NCBI GenBank assembly: GCA_964397255.1
Contig: CAYNHQ010000010.1
Coordinates: 53,153-117,152 of the forward strand
From: CAYNHQ01 sp964397255
GTDB taxonomy: Bacteria > Bdellovibrionota_G > JALEGL01 > DATDPG01
DNA: 64,000 nt
Reading direction: 5' to 3'
Shown here in pieces: positions 42,701-49,488 of this stretch. Both the position numbers and the translations under genes were made by a program. How positions within the stretch are numbered: position 1 is the stretch's first letter; the number at the start of each line of letters is the position of its first letter. Below the pieces are notes generated by a model. The model saw only the letters and a program-made list of their open reading frames with translations, had not been told where the DNA came from and did no database searches.

Positions 42701-44280
42701 GTAATAAGTTCTCCCAACCCACCGGTCATTTCTCCTTTACCGTCGGAGCCGAGCACATTCCTGCCAAAAATGGTTCCATGACGATCTCCTACAAAACCGA
42801 TGCGAAGATTTACCGCTTCGTTACCCGACAACGTTTCTCGGACCAATGGCTTTGGAGGCTGGGGCGATTTTTTTTCCCCCAGAATCGGATTGCTATTGCT
42901 CTCCCCGAGCTTTCGCTTTGCGGGATATATTCGGTCGGCAAGAGGGCCTGGAGAAGAGTGAACAAGGGATAGAATGGATTCAAACCGCTGATTATAAACG
43001 TTGACCGCGCGGCGCGACAGGCTGCGAATTGAAATTTCGGTATTGGAAGTGCCACCTGCTCCCGTTAAGTTCGCAGAACCATCGATCACTTCGCTCTGCG
43101 ATTTCCCGTCGACTTTTCCTTCCAGAATAATGAATTTGTGGTGAAATTTGTCTCGATATCCGAGATAGGGGTCCTTTGGACTCTGAGTAAAAACCCGAAC
43201 GTCCAGACGATCAGAACCGAATTCCCGAGCCATCTTTACGAAACGCTCATAACTGCTGCGCGGGTCACCGGCCGAGCCCCAGTCCAACACGACTTCCACT
43301 CGTAAATTTGGATATTTTTTCAATTGATCATAAATCGCCGACTCAATTCCCAAATGATTAAGCCAGAAGGATGCAATTCGAATCCGCTCATTGCCCATCG
43401 CTCGGATTCGCTCGGCCATGATGTTGGGAATATTGACGCCGGGAGAAGAGATGAGAATTTCAATCTTCTCGCCATTAATAACAAATTCCTTTCTTGATTC
43501 AGAAGGAAGCGATTGCCCGAATCGGCCGGCCGCGAGGAGGCGCATCCAAGGTAACATCCATTCGACAACTTCGCGGCTTCGAATCCGAACGAGTGAATTG
43601 TGATTTCCCTGGCTGATGAGTCTTCCATGGTCGTCCAAATCTCCATAGAGATCGGTTTGCGTCCAATTTCCACTCGCGATGAGCACGGTGTTCGTGCCTG
43701 TAATCAGTAGGATTTTTTCGTGATTCAATCCAGTGGAGACTTTGTTTCGTTGCCCTTTAAAGAATTCGTTTGTGACGACATTAATTCCGGCCGCGCGCAT
43801 TCGATCAGCGGCTTCCATTGCTCGTCGCTGGCGGACATTGAAGCTGGCGATTTCCTTTTCATCGACCTTCCCGTCGCGATTCACATCCACTCGTTCAAAT
43901 TCTTCGTCAGCCAAATACCGCTCGCCCCGGTTCGCACGGCGGATTTGTTCGGCAGTCGTCATTTTTTCATAGAGCTTTAAGTAATCGGAATCCAGGATGG
44001 CCGTGGCCGGAAGGTGTTTTGACTGATGTGCTTGGATAAAGGCATCGATGATATTTTTTTCTGACGCCTCATAGCCGGTCAGAAAGATTTCGCCACTGGC
44101 ACGCGAAAGTTCATCGACCGCGATCTGACCCAAATCAATATCACCTAATGCTTCGACACCGGGGAGCGCCACACGATGATCCACAGGCTGATTGAAGTAA
44201 TAGTCGACCGATTGAGCGCTCGCCGATGCGCTCAACAAAACAAAGACGAAGCTCCCCCACCTTCGCCAACCCGTTGCCAT
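36724..44280 (-). CDS. Giant secreted PLD-like / 5'-nucleotidase protein with duplicated C-terminal module
   Basis: 2518 aa. Signal peptide 1-23. Two phospholipase-D-like half-sites: His187-x-Lys189 (NHEKILLI...ASGNW) and His380-x-Lys382 (HHKFIILEG...DGSANLT). The usual Asp is Thr and Glu respectively, so catalysis is uncertain. An EF-hand loop (DVNRDGKVDEKE) is near 130. A metallophosphoesterase at about 493-780 has GDRHG, DLGDMD, GNHD and GHDH, followed by the 5'-nucleotidase C-terminal domain ('INGGGIRNSIPAG' near 850). Residues about 985-1250 are helical. Two related units follow ('GWVSHQLDVPSS' near 1314, 'GWVNRQYDMPSS' near 1723). The last about 367 residues (from about 2145) equal the C-terminus of the M1 protein. 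GGGGGGGAAG precedes the ATG. Likely a surface or secreted scavenging enzyme. Confidence 0.88.
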   Translation of the reverse strand: MATGWRRWGSFVFVLLSASASAQSVDYYFNQPVDHRVALPGVEALGDIDLGQIAVDELSRASGEIFLTGYEASEKNIIDAFIQAHQSKHLPATAILDSDYLKLYEKMTTAEQIRRANRGERYLADEEFERVDVNRDGKVDEKEIASFNVRQRRAMEAADRMRAAGINVVTNEFFKGQRNKVSTGLNHEKILLITGTNTVLIASGNWTQTDLYGDLDDHGRLISQGNHNSLVRIRSREVVEWMLPWMRLLAAGRFGQSLPSESRKEFVINGEKIEILISSPGVNIPNIMAERIRAMGNERIRIASFWLNHLGIESAIYDQLKKYPNLRVEVVLDWGSAGDPRSSYERFVKMAREFGSDRLDVRVFTQSPKDPYLGYRDKFHHKFIILEGKVDGKSQSEVIDGSANLTGAGGTSNTEISIRSLSRRAVNVYNQRFESILSLVHSSPGPLADRIYPAKRKLGESNSNPILGEKKSPQPPKPLVRETLSGNEAVNLRIGFVGDRHGTIFGRNVLGSDGKGEMTGGLGELITLRNQLPFDLFFDLGDMDEGGARETSLDQGRHINALWSKYARVTARTLGNHDFQFGPEQFIEREQMFAKAGVPLVCANVKGIPWMKEALELEVKGLRVVVTGVLPEQYSDLPLLKSYSETIRQRNDIPVTRERFSFEDPYKAVHRVVEEYRGKADVFILLAHLGSTPRYHHNVINLAKEIRGGVSLILDGHDHIAYEKPIVVNGIPIAKAGAMGTYLGDVTLTVSRRPRSNAEVIAYEGKLHRIEAGMKVEPTLAKEVDQYRSELEEKYDLFRPVAKLQVAAVADREFTDQLRGKVNLTNLADLVAAAILENQQAGRNVDIALINGGGIRNSIPAGIVTRKDLLEVRPASSEYPDYPILSLTGEELDAAFAKVFSSDPLTRFALRSPLSVVSEEDGEGKTSLHLRFRGESLPKQHVFRVATSGYIAAQILRHPSYLKREVPLIDGEVALENYVERIAPIPEIPAFPKPVEKVVTAERSKIPTTEILLWDYQRKSRESVLEGYLILSDELLRYASNALREMDGARDHYVERHAEARKVTKPLLKRSVDKAVKRGEDPLQSVDAYDIKKFSKVLKLIGLQKANLIRSVERLRVKIAEQGSRLQDPASCPHLSRCVDDLNQMRRELDQLLPQLNLKRWEWRDQRMKIAGDLRAGDHYEADPKFTESVGRSKTNFYYDSIIQRIPSPEVREAAYFLISRQPRYAWQMPPSSSGDFHDPDQKKLGGNAEHVARAAIDLMEKQRTSEHRGRLLQEIVSDPYLRSMAEVRGVESTLQALRSYEILGIFLHDEFKNGWVSHQLDVPSSRNAYGEHTRWVNTIAGYPVDPPFPQVGYGTSHEALPPVMIRQYLKSDLKGKLDPYLTEKMMTAMIHHAGPWSPGEAGALYPGIKDTATNHIHISDGSEAMMMAEKVEINGKLFPIFRGKQHPSVFVRPKYDSVKNEIYWENEVSKDRYDKAFIEERYRANDLTEVRGESVELETSQGIQSASTYRLYSVNQHNWRAAKPLYVPTESGDYIDTVNPHAGMIDGDNLPYGRPIYKNQSWSEAHQRYMPNYRFLLPEKAGPDGTGGDFTKWEPSVPADPGSNEYQPEIPKREWVIREFSEALHQIRDPRLREVAQRALEIAPHYLEFIPALPTDSYLKEMGLRGVGGMVLRIQRTAKELERLLESEKSLPIDQQAANGLSREHLADLARVGVLLLHSTEHGWVNRQYDMPSSTDDPFRATFGDARLGWPNPSYIWLISPEGKAFFTSATRARIVRERLEARYGKNEVRPIYGSRFILGKMYQSLVAENKISQPEYSLLVQALQIANDAETNQKKFPENIPGAEIDPASALADLLVRAESNWRKRDMRTKRLVLPSGEAKDVPYYEGFARNLIIEPFKSSDGRIKYRNQFSGEVYERSQVASGTISVNVRGATKTLLKTLGDGNGKPIAMEIDGNFYPVYFVQGKPTLFEPILNQGEVRYRNVNLNHDPLYDEKVREGWWQVPKVEYESLGFFVTANGTRAYALTEARAKQLARESADTKATIEPAGNPEAVEEVIQPEKLKTKYGKQLEFLLRAEELRKEDLRDRIESRVKEFTQATHQIRDSRPAPKSSVESDSMPPTSPQPTLISSPVSSRMKFTKDFSASAGMFAGQKFLSDVVVVGSEAIWEAYRDWKSFEDLRRAFAQRGVPWLKEEAKVSTLDAVEMGVAGGMGETVMKGLAPTSMLTQRVGALWIALALVDVRRKGHVTMQTTLLGVPNVLLAHYAAEKSVLGVRDAIRAIRAARAARQGIEALRIGVRSMETESLASMNWQTMLATGVVEFTLLHGMSVLEHRWFEPMEQTALREDVVKKYIAFQRVSFSDRVLEPQKYGTKREEWGASFEAFVGSLKAYMYHTYEEARSEYERETVRLEKRARGGWWIGPLSATERAAETYRIETAYVNKLNAMEKKLTEHQRRAKEMPVPLPEGQDGQKYEASVAATFEEYLAPHPQYFIDQTRQLVDANLKVMDEKWELEGKRM
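36746..37848 (-). repeat. 1.1-kb direct repeat, copy B (C-terminal module DNA)
   Basis: Partner of 32955-34057. The junction on the 5' side of the coding strand lies within an Ala/Ser run (SASAGMFAG here, PASAGMFAG in copy A). On the 3' side the copies diverge after the shared Lys-Trp codons, giving tails ELEGKRM here and DER in copy A. Codons such as GCG, GAG, CGG, AAG and TTG predominate in the block, unlike the flanking parts of either gene. Confidence 0.95.
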
Positions 44281-44401
44281 CTTCCCCCCCTTGGACGGTC
44301 ACGGTATTCGATCCTTCGCGAGACGAATGTCCGCGCTTAGGACCTGATAAACGACATATGTATGTAAATCCCCCCTACTATTCCGGCCGGTAGATTGGCC
44401 G

Positions 44402-44442
44402 CTTGACGCGAATGGCTACCAAGGAACTATCCATGCGTCAAG
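44402..44442. promoter_or_regulatory. Long imperfect hairpin between the S41 protease and giant nucleotidase genes
   Basis: CTTGACGC (44402-44409) pairs with GCGTCAAG (44435-44442), and inner ATGGCTA/TATCCAT adds six pairs after a 2-base bulge, leaving a 9-base loop. It lies in the 191-bp gap upstream of the 2518-aa gene and downstream of the S41 gene. No T-run follows on the minus strand, so it is more likely an operator or RNA structure than a classical terminator. Confidence 0.4.
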
Positions 44443-44471
44443 AATTTTCGATACTTCCGAATACCCAAATT

Positions 44472-46130
44472 TTACAAATGGATCTCGGGCCAGGTGGGTT
44501 TGATCTCTGAGACTCTTTCGAGCAAACGAAAGGCGGCGCTCATCTGACAGTCATCCTCTTTGGGCGAACATGAGATGAGAGAGCTAGATTCATTTTCCAG
44601 TTTGGACAGGACAAAACTCAGAGCTTCTTTCGGGGCCTGGGGAGCTCTTTCCACATCTCGTTGAATGACGTTCGCTCCCCAATCTTCCTCTACCAGGTAA
44701 ATCTTTTTTCCATCGGGTGACTTTTTATTTGCCTCCAAAAATTCAGCCAATGGGGGATCCGGTACGAAAAAATGCGGGCGAATGCCGTAAGCCTGGAAAC
44801 CTGATCCATCGAAAAGCACGTTCTTATACATGGTAATCAAAAGCAGGCCGCCAAACCCATTCTTCATAGAGAGATTAAACGGCCTTTGCTCTGTCGCTTT
44901 CCCGTAGGTCCGCTCGCCGACGAGAATGGCGCGGCCTGACGCCCCGAGCGCTCCAGCCACGATCTCGGCCGCGCTCGACGTATACTGATCGGTCAAGATA
45001 ACCAGCGGAAGATGTGTGATCGAGCCGGCTTGTTTGGCTTCTTGAATGGCAGATGTAAAACCCGCTTCCCGAGATAAAATTTCATCGGGAATTTTTTTCG
45101 CCGGATATCGGTAGCGTGTAAATACTCTCCCCCGATCCACGAAATGATCAATGACGGCGATGGCCTCAACGGTAAGTCCTCCAGGATTGCCTCGAAGATC
45201 GAGAAGAATCCCTTCGGCTCTTTCGCTCTTCTTTAAGAATTCCGCTAACAATTTGGAAGATCCGACGCGGAAATCCCGAAGGTGCAAATATAAAAAGGGT
45301 GTCCCATTTTCTTCCAATAACTCTTTAAACACCGGCAGGCCGGTGTACTTGTCAGGAATAATGGGCACCACGCTATGGTCGGCTAACTCCAGATCAACGG
45401 CCTTCTTACCTTCAGGCGGCAGCATGGCGAAAAGATCACTCGGTAAAAATGCAGGAAGAGGTTGGCCGTTCACTGAAATAATGTGGTCACCCGGAGAAAG
45501 TTCTTTTTTAGCTGCGGGGCCATCGGCGAAGACCTCTTCCACGACAAGTTCTTTAGGAGAGCGAAAATGATCGACCAGCTTTGTCTTAAATTCTACTCCG
45601 ATGCCTACTTCCTTACTCTCGTAATTTTTGTCCTGGTATCTCGCTGCCGCCGCTGGATCCAGATACACCGTGTGAGGATCTAAAACCAACGCAAAGGATG
45701 AGAGTAAAACTCGGTAAACTTCCTCCTTCTTTAGCGGTGTTTTGTCTTCTTCTTTTTCTTTCTCACGAGCGCTTTTAAGAAAACTTTGGAGTTCTTCGAC
45801 ATCCCGGCAATCCCGACTACTACCATGGGCCCGAAAGCTTTCGTCGACCGCTTGGCCGATATTCTCCAGAGCCTTTCGACGAAGAGCGGCATATTCACTC
45901 GGCATTCGTGAATAATGTGCTTCCAAGACAAAATGTGAAATGGCGTCAAAGGCTTCACAAAAGGTCGGAAAGCTTCGATTAAAATAAAGCTGCGCATCTG
46001 GATCGGGATGAGCGCAGGAAAGATGGCCCAATAATAGGAGATGTCCCGACAGGAAAAGAGCGAGAAAAAGGCTTAGCCGAAAAAATCCTCTGCGCATAAG
46101 GGTGCGAAAGGGCTTTACCACGCGACCCAT
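44472..46130 (-). CDS. S41-family C-terminal-processing-like protease
   Basis: 552 aa from ATG at 46130; an in-frame ATG 11 codons later gives a cleaner signal peptide. N-terminal signal to about residue 40. A PDZ domain at about 190-260 ('GPAAKKELSPGDHIISVNGQPLPAFL'). Peptidase domain with 'GILLDLRGNPGG', then the nucleophile region TSSAAEI (384-390) and Lys411 in 'RTYGKATEQRPF', the Ser/Lys dyad of tail-specific proteases. Secreted, probably periplasmic. It starts 14 bases after the stop of the polymerase gene. The substrate is unknown. Confidence 0.9.
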   Translation of the reverse strand: MGRVVKPFRTLMRRGFFRLSLFLALFLSGHLLLLGHLSCAHPDPDAQLYFNRSFPTFCEAFDAISHFVLEAHYSRMPSEYAALRRKALENIGQAVDESFRAHGSSRDCRDVEELQSFLKSAREKEKEEDKTPLKKEEVYRVLLSSFALVLDPHTVYLDPAAAARYQDKNYESKEVGIGVEFKTKLVDHFRSPKELVVEEVFADGPAAKKELSPGDHIISVNGQPLPAFLPSDLFAMLPPEGKKAVDLELADHSVVPIIPDKYTGLPVFKELLEENGTPFLYLHLRDFRVGSSKLLAEFLKKSERAEGILLDLRGNPGGLTVEAIAVIDHFVDRGRVFTRYRYPAKKIPDEILSREAGFTSAIQEAKQAGSITHLPLVILTDQYTSSAAEIVAGALGASGRAILVGERTYGKATEQRPFNLSMKNGFGGLLLITMYKNVLFDGSGFQAYGIRPHFFVPDPPLAEFLEANKKSPDGKKIYLVEEDWGANVIQRDVERAPQAPKEALSFVLSKLENESSSLISCSPKEDDCQMSAAFRLLERVSEIKPTWPEIHL

Positions 46131-46144
46131 ACTAACGCAAGGCG

Positions 46145-47482
46145 TTACATACCCAATATCATTGGCTTAAGCCATTTTTTCTTATTGATATTCGGACTTT
46201 TTACCACTTCTTCTAGAACTTTTCTAAGGATTTCACCCACTTCGGGGCCAGGAGGGATCTTCTTCCAATGCATGACATCCCTTCCGGAAACTCGAAGGTC
46301 CCGTAGGCTCAGGGCTTCTTTAGCGCGGCGTATCTTTGCCGCCTCATTCGAAATCCGATTGAGTACCGGCGAGATACGATGTCCTCGTCCACAGCCCAGC
46401 GTGTCTCCGCGCCGTACGGCCAAGAGAAGTTCCAATCTTTGCTCACCCACCCGCTGCATCAGTCGGCGAACGGCAGCTGGGCTTCGTGATATCGGAACAT
46501 CTTCAAAGAGATGATGTTCGATGAGGGTTTCTACATCACGGGATATCTCTTTTGAAAAGCGGAGCCGACGCAGAATCTTGCGACTCATTTCCGCTCCGAT
46601 TCGTTCATGTTTGTAAAAATGATACCCCAAACGATCTCTGGTGCGGGTCAGCGGTTTCGCGATGTCGTGCAGAAGAAGAGCCAACCGGACCGTTAACTGA
46701 CATACCGCAAAATCAATCGCCTTCAATGTGTGGTGAAAGACATCAAATTGATGCCAGCCCCCCTGCTCCACTCCCACGCAGCCAGAAAGTTCTGGAAGAA
46801 ACATCTTTAGAACTCCCGTATCCTTCATCCATAAGAGTCCTCTGGAAGGTTGAGGTGCTAGGAGTAATTTGCAGAGTTCATCCCGTATTCGCTCGGCTGA
46901 GACAAATCGAAGATCCCTATGGCAGACACGGGCGGCTTTTGTTAAAGCTGTGTCTGGACGAAGTGAAAGCTGTGAAATAAATCTTCCCGCGCGGATGAGA
47001 CGGAGCGGATCCTCTTTCATCCTTTTGCCGGCTTGTCCGACCGCCCTCAACTTTTTCTTTTTAAGATCCGCGATTCCTCCAAATGGATCGAACCATTCCT
47101 TTGTAATGGGGTCGATCGCCATGGCATTGACCGTAAAATCTCTTCTCGCAAGGTCGCTCGCCAAATCCCCGACAAATTCAACCGTGGAAGGCCGACGACG
47201 GTCTCTATACCGGCCCTCTTTTCGAAAGGTCGTGACTTGAATGGGAAAGCCTCGAACACGAACGGTGACGGTACCAAAATCGATTCCCGTGGGAATACTT
47301 TTGGGAAAAAGTGCGAGAACATTTTTCGGTTGCGCGCTCGTGGCGATATCCCAGTCTTCCGGTTTTCTTCCCAATGAAAGATCACGTACCGCACCTCCGA
47401 CAAGAAACGCTTGATATGAGCGTTCGCGCAGACGTCGCGCGGTCTCCATCACTTCACGCGGAATTCCGCCGATCCCTTTCAA
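46145..47482 (-). CDS. pcnB: CCA-adding enzyme / poly(A) polymerase
   Basis: 445 aa from TTG at 47482, supported by a perfect AGGAGG seven bases upstream; the TTGA overlaps the ChaN-like stop. It has the class II nucleotidyltransferase head 'FLVGGAVRDLSLGRKPEDWDIATSA' with the catalytic DxD and 'RRDFTVNAMAI'. The RNA-binding neck is 'GRFISQLSLRPD'. An HD-type segment follows ('LALLLHDIAKP...FYKHERIGAE...IEHHLFE'). Whether it adds CCA to tRNA or A-tails cannot be decided from sequence; the HD domain favours a CCA/repair-type enzyme. Confidence 0.9.
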   Translation of the reverse strand: MKGIGGIPREVMETARRLRERSYQAFLVGGAVRDLSLGRKPEDWDIATSAQPKNVLALFPKSIPTGIDFGTVTVRVRGFPIQVTTFRKEGRYRDRRRPSTVEFVGDLASDLARRDFTVNAMAIDPITKEWFDPFGGIADLKKKKLRAVGQAGKRMKEDPLRLIRAGRFISQLSLRPDTALTKAARVCHRDLRFVSAERIRDELCKLLLAPQPSRGLLWMKDTGVLKMFLPELSGCVGVEQGGWHQFDVFHHTLKAIDFAVCQLTVRLALLLHDIAKPLTRTRDRLGYHFYKHERIGAEMSRKILRRLRFSKEISRDVETLIEHHLFEDVPISRSPAAVRRLMQRVGEQRLELLLAVRRGDTLGCGRGHRISPVLNRISNEAAKIRRAKEALSLRDLRVSGRDVMHWKKIPPGPEVGEILRKVLEEVVKSPNINKKKWLKPMILGM

Positions 47483-49179
47483 AAACGATCCTCCTTACTT
47501 TCATGTGCGACTCGGGGTGAACGAAGGGGCGTCACAAAATCGAAGTATCTTTTTCGAGCCCCATCTTTGTCGCTCCCCGGAGACAGAAATAAAGCACGAA
47601 TCTCTTTTAGTGAAACTCGGTCCGCCACCATTTCCGAATAGAGCCTGTGCGCGAGGATCTGGCCGATGGAGCTTGCAACCGCGAAGAATCGCCGTGGAGG
47701 AAGGGAATAAACTCGACGAGGAACCTTGGCCTTTTCCTCCCTTTTCATTCGTTGCCCCTCATATAGATAATGCGCCAAAATGGCGGCGGACACGGCTCTT
47801 CGATCGGAAAGGCGAGCACTCAGTTTCTTCCTCTCGCTGTAAATGAGAAAATGTTCGAAATCCTTGTATTGATCACATTTCCGTTTGGGGTTTACGATTT
47901 TGGACCCCATAAACCCAATCGCCTCCCATAGTACGAGCCGGTAAAAAACTTCTCGACGGTCATCTTTTGGCCGATAGAGCCACTCTCCCGGCGACAATTT
48001 TGCCGCGAGAAGCTGTGCGGCTTTTTCGGCCGCCCGGTTCTCCGAAAGATCACTTAAGTATAAAATCGACGGCTCCGGAAAATAGGCGGCCCGATTGTAA
48101 ATAATTTCACTGCGAATGATTTCCTCAATGGGAACGTCCCTTTGGTGGGATGCGCGGCAGTAATCACGAATTTCTTTAATGATCTTTACGTCGGCTGCTG
48201 TAAGTATGCTGAATTGATCTAAGTGAGGGGGATCCACTTTCAGAAATCCAGCGATCTGCTGTCCCAGTGCTAGAACCTGATGATAATAATCGTCTACGGC
48301 CTTGGTGTCTCCGCCTTCAATATCCAGGAGTTCGCTCTGATCTTCGAGCCAGGATTGATAGCTTTGCCATTTTACCCAAGGGGCCGCACTCAAAATACAG
48401 AATTTGTTGCGGGAAATATGGACGACATCAATTTCATCGGCCAATCCTTTCTCGGCCAACTCCCAGTAAATCGACTCGCTGTTTTGAAAGAGAATTAAAT
48501 ACTTTCTAAAGACATTCTGCCTCTCTAACCGTAGCGAAACACGGCGAGGAATATTGCTCTCCGCGATATGCAAGTCACCATAAAGGACAAAAATCAAGGC
48601 CTCGGGCGAACGGATTGTTTCCCTCACGATGATATCTGCGGCTAAATCGTCGCGAGCCTCAAGTGGAATACGGTCACCAAATTCCGAATTAAGGCCGATG
48701 ATCCGAATGCCGGCGTCCCGCGCAAAATCGTAAAGCTGTCGGTAATGGTTCCATGGAAAACCCCAACGATCCTGATAACCAATCCTGCGAAGAAATGTCT
48801 CTTCATCCACGCTCCCTTTTAAGAAGGCATCACTCACGGGCTGCATTTCGGCGGGAAGAAGTTCCAATCCTAGGGTGATCTCCTTACGTTTTCCGGTGAT
48901 CGACCGAAGAATTTTGATCGGAGTGCGCTGCGCTTGGCGAAGGGTATGAAAATCGCCACAATACACCAACGACGAAGCATTCACTTGTTCGGTTAACTCG
49001 GTTTTCGAGGATAGACGGCGAAACTTCCTCACCTCCCGGTCGTAGCGTCTCTGGTAGGTCTTGAGTTCCACGCTTCCACGTTGTCGATGAGCTCGGAGGT
49101 CTTCCTGCAAACGGGCAAACGTGGCCTTTTGAAGCTCTAATAGCTGATGACGAGCCGAGAGTTCAGGCGAACTTTTCAA
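47479..49179 (-). CDS. ChaN-like (DUF399) protein
   Basis: 566 aa from TTG at 49179, overlapping the upstream gene by 17 bases. The N-terminal half (about 45-260) has the ChaN/heme-binding-like pattern: 'SSLVYCGDFHTLRQAQ', 'EITLGLELLPAEMQPV', 'DAGIRIIGLNSEF', 'ALIFVLYGDLHIAESNIP'. The C-terminal half is helical and unrecognised. ChaN proteins bind heme and are usually lipoproteins of about 280 aa; this one lacks a signal peptide and is twice as long. A cytoplasmic role, possibly as a hydrolase or heme-handling protein, is inference. Confidence 0.75.
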   Translation of the reverse strand: MKSSPELSARHQLLELQKATFARLQEDLRAHRQRGSVELKTYQRRYDREVRKFRRLSSKTELTEQVNASSLVYCGDFHTLRQAQRTPIKILRSITGKRKEITLGLELLPAEMQPVSDAFLKGSVDEETFLRRIGYQDRWGFPWNHYRQLYDFARDAGIRIIGLNSEFGDRIPLEARDDLAADIIVRETIRSPEALIFVLYGDLHIAESNIPRRVSLRLERQNVFRKYLILFQNSESIYWELAEKGLADEIDVVHISRNKFCILSAAPWVKWQSYQSWLEDQSELLDIEGGDTKAVDDYYHQVLALGQQIAGFLKVDPPHLDQFSILTAADVKIIKEIRDYCRASHQRDVPIEEIIRSEIIYNRAAYFPEPSILYLSDLSENRAAEKAAQLLAAKLSPGEWLYRPKDDRREVFYRLVLWEAIGFMGSKIVNPKRKCDQYKDFEHFLIYSERKKLSARLSDRRAVSAAILAHYLYEGQRMKREEKAKVPRRVYSLPPRRFFAVASSIGQILAHRLYSEMVADRVSLKEIRALFLSPGSDKDGARKRYFDFVTPLRSPRVAHESKEDRF

Positions 49180-49465
49180 GGTGTTTTTGAACCGATTCCG
49201 TCAACACCCTTTTAAACGGAAGAAGGAAGAACGGAATTTCCATTTCGATGGTGATTGTGGTTTCACTTTTTCCCGACACTGAAATCGTCCCCCTGACCCC
49301 TTTCTCGTGAAACGTCCCGGTCCAGTTTTGCGCATCCCATTTCACTTCCGGTTTCAAATTGCCGACTTCCTTAAGAACCAGTTCCTTATCGCAATAATTT
49401 CGGACCTTCTTAAATATCTTGTCCGGTTCGCCTTTGGTTTCCTGACTCACTTTAACGACGGCCAC
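49163..49465 (-). CDS. PHA-system-like small protein (SRPBCC-type)
   Basis: 100 aa from GTG at 49465 with AGGA seven bases upstream. A single alpha/beta domain: 'VKVSQETKGEPDKIFKKVRNYCDKELV', 'VKWDAQNWTGTFHEKGVRGTISVSGKSETTITIEMEIPFFLLPFKRVLTESVQKHLEK'. This resembles the polyhydroxyalkanoic acid system (PHA_gran_rgn) family. The function of that family is unproven; granule or stress roles are suggested for it. It lies between the DUF4388 protein gene and the ChaN-like gene. Confidence 0.72.
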   Translation of the reverse strand: MAVVKVSQETKGEPDKIFKKVRNYCDKELVLKEVGNLKPEVKWDAQNWTGTFHEKGVRGTISVSGKSETTITIEMEIPFFLLPFKRVLTESVQKHLEKFA

Positions 49466-49488
49466 ATCGAATTCCTGGGACTATCGTA

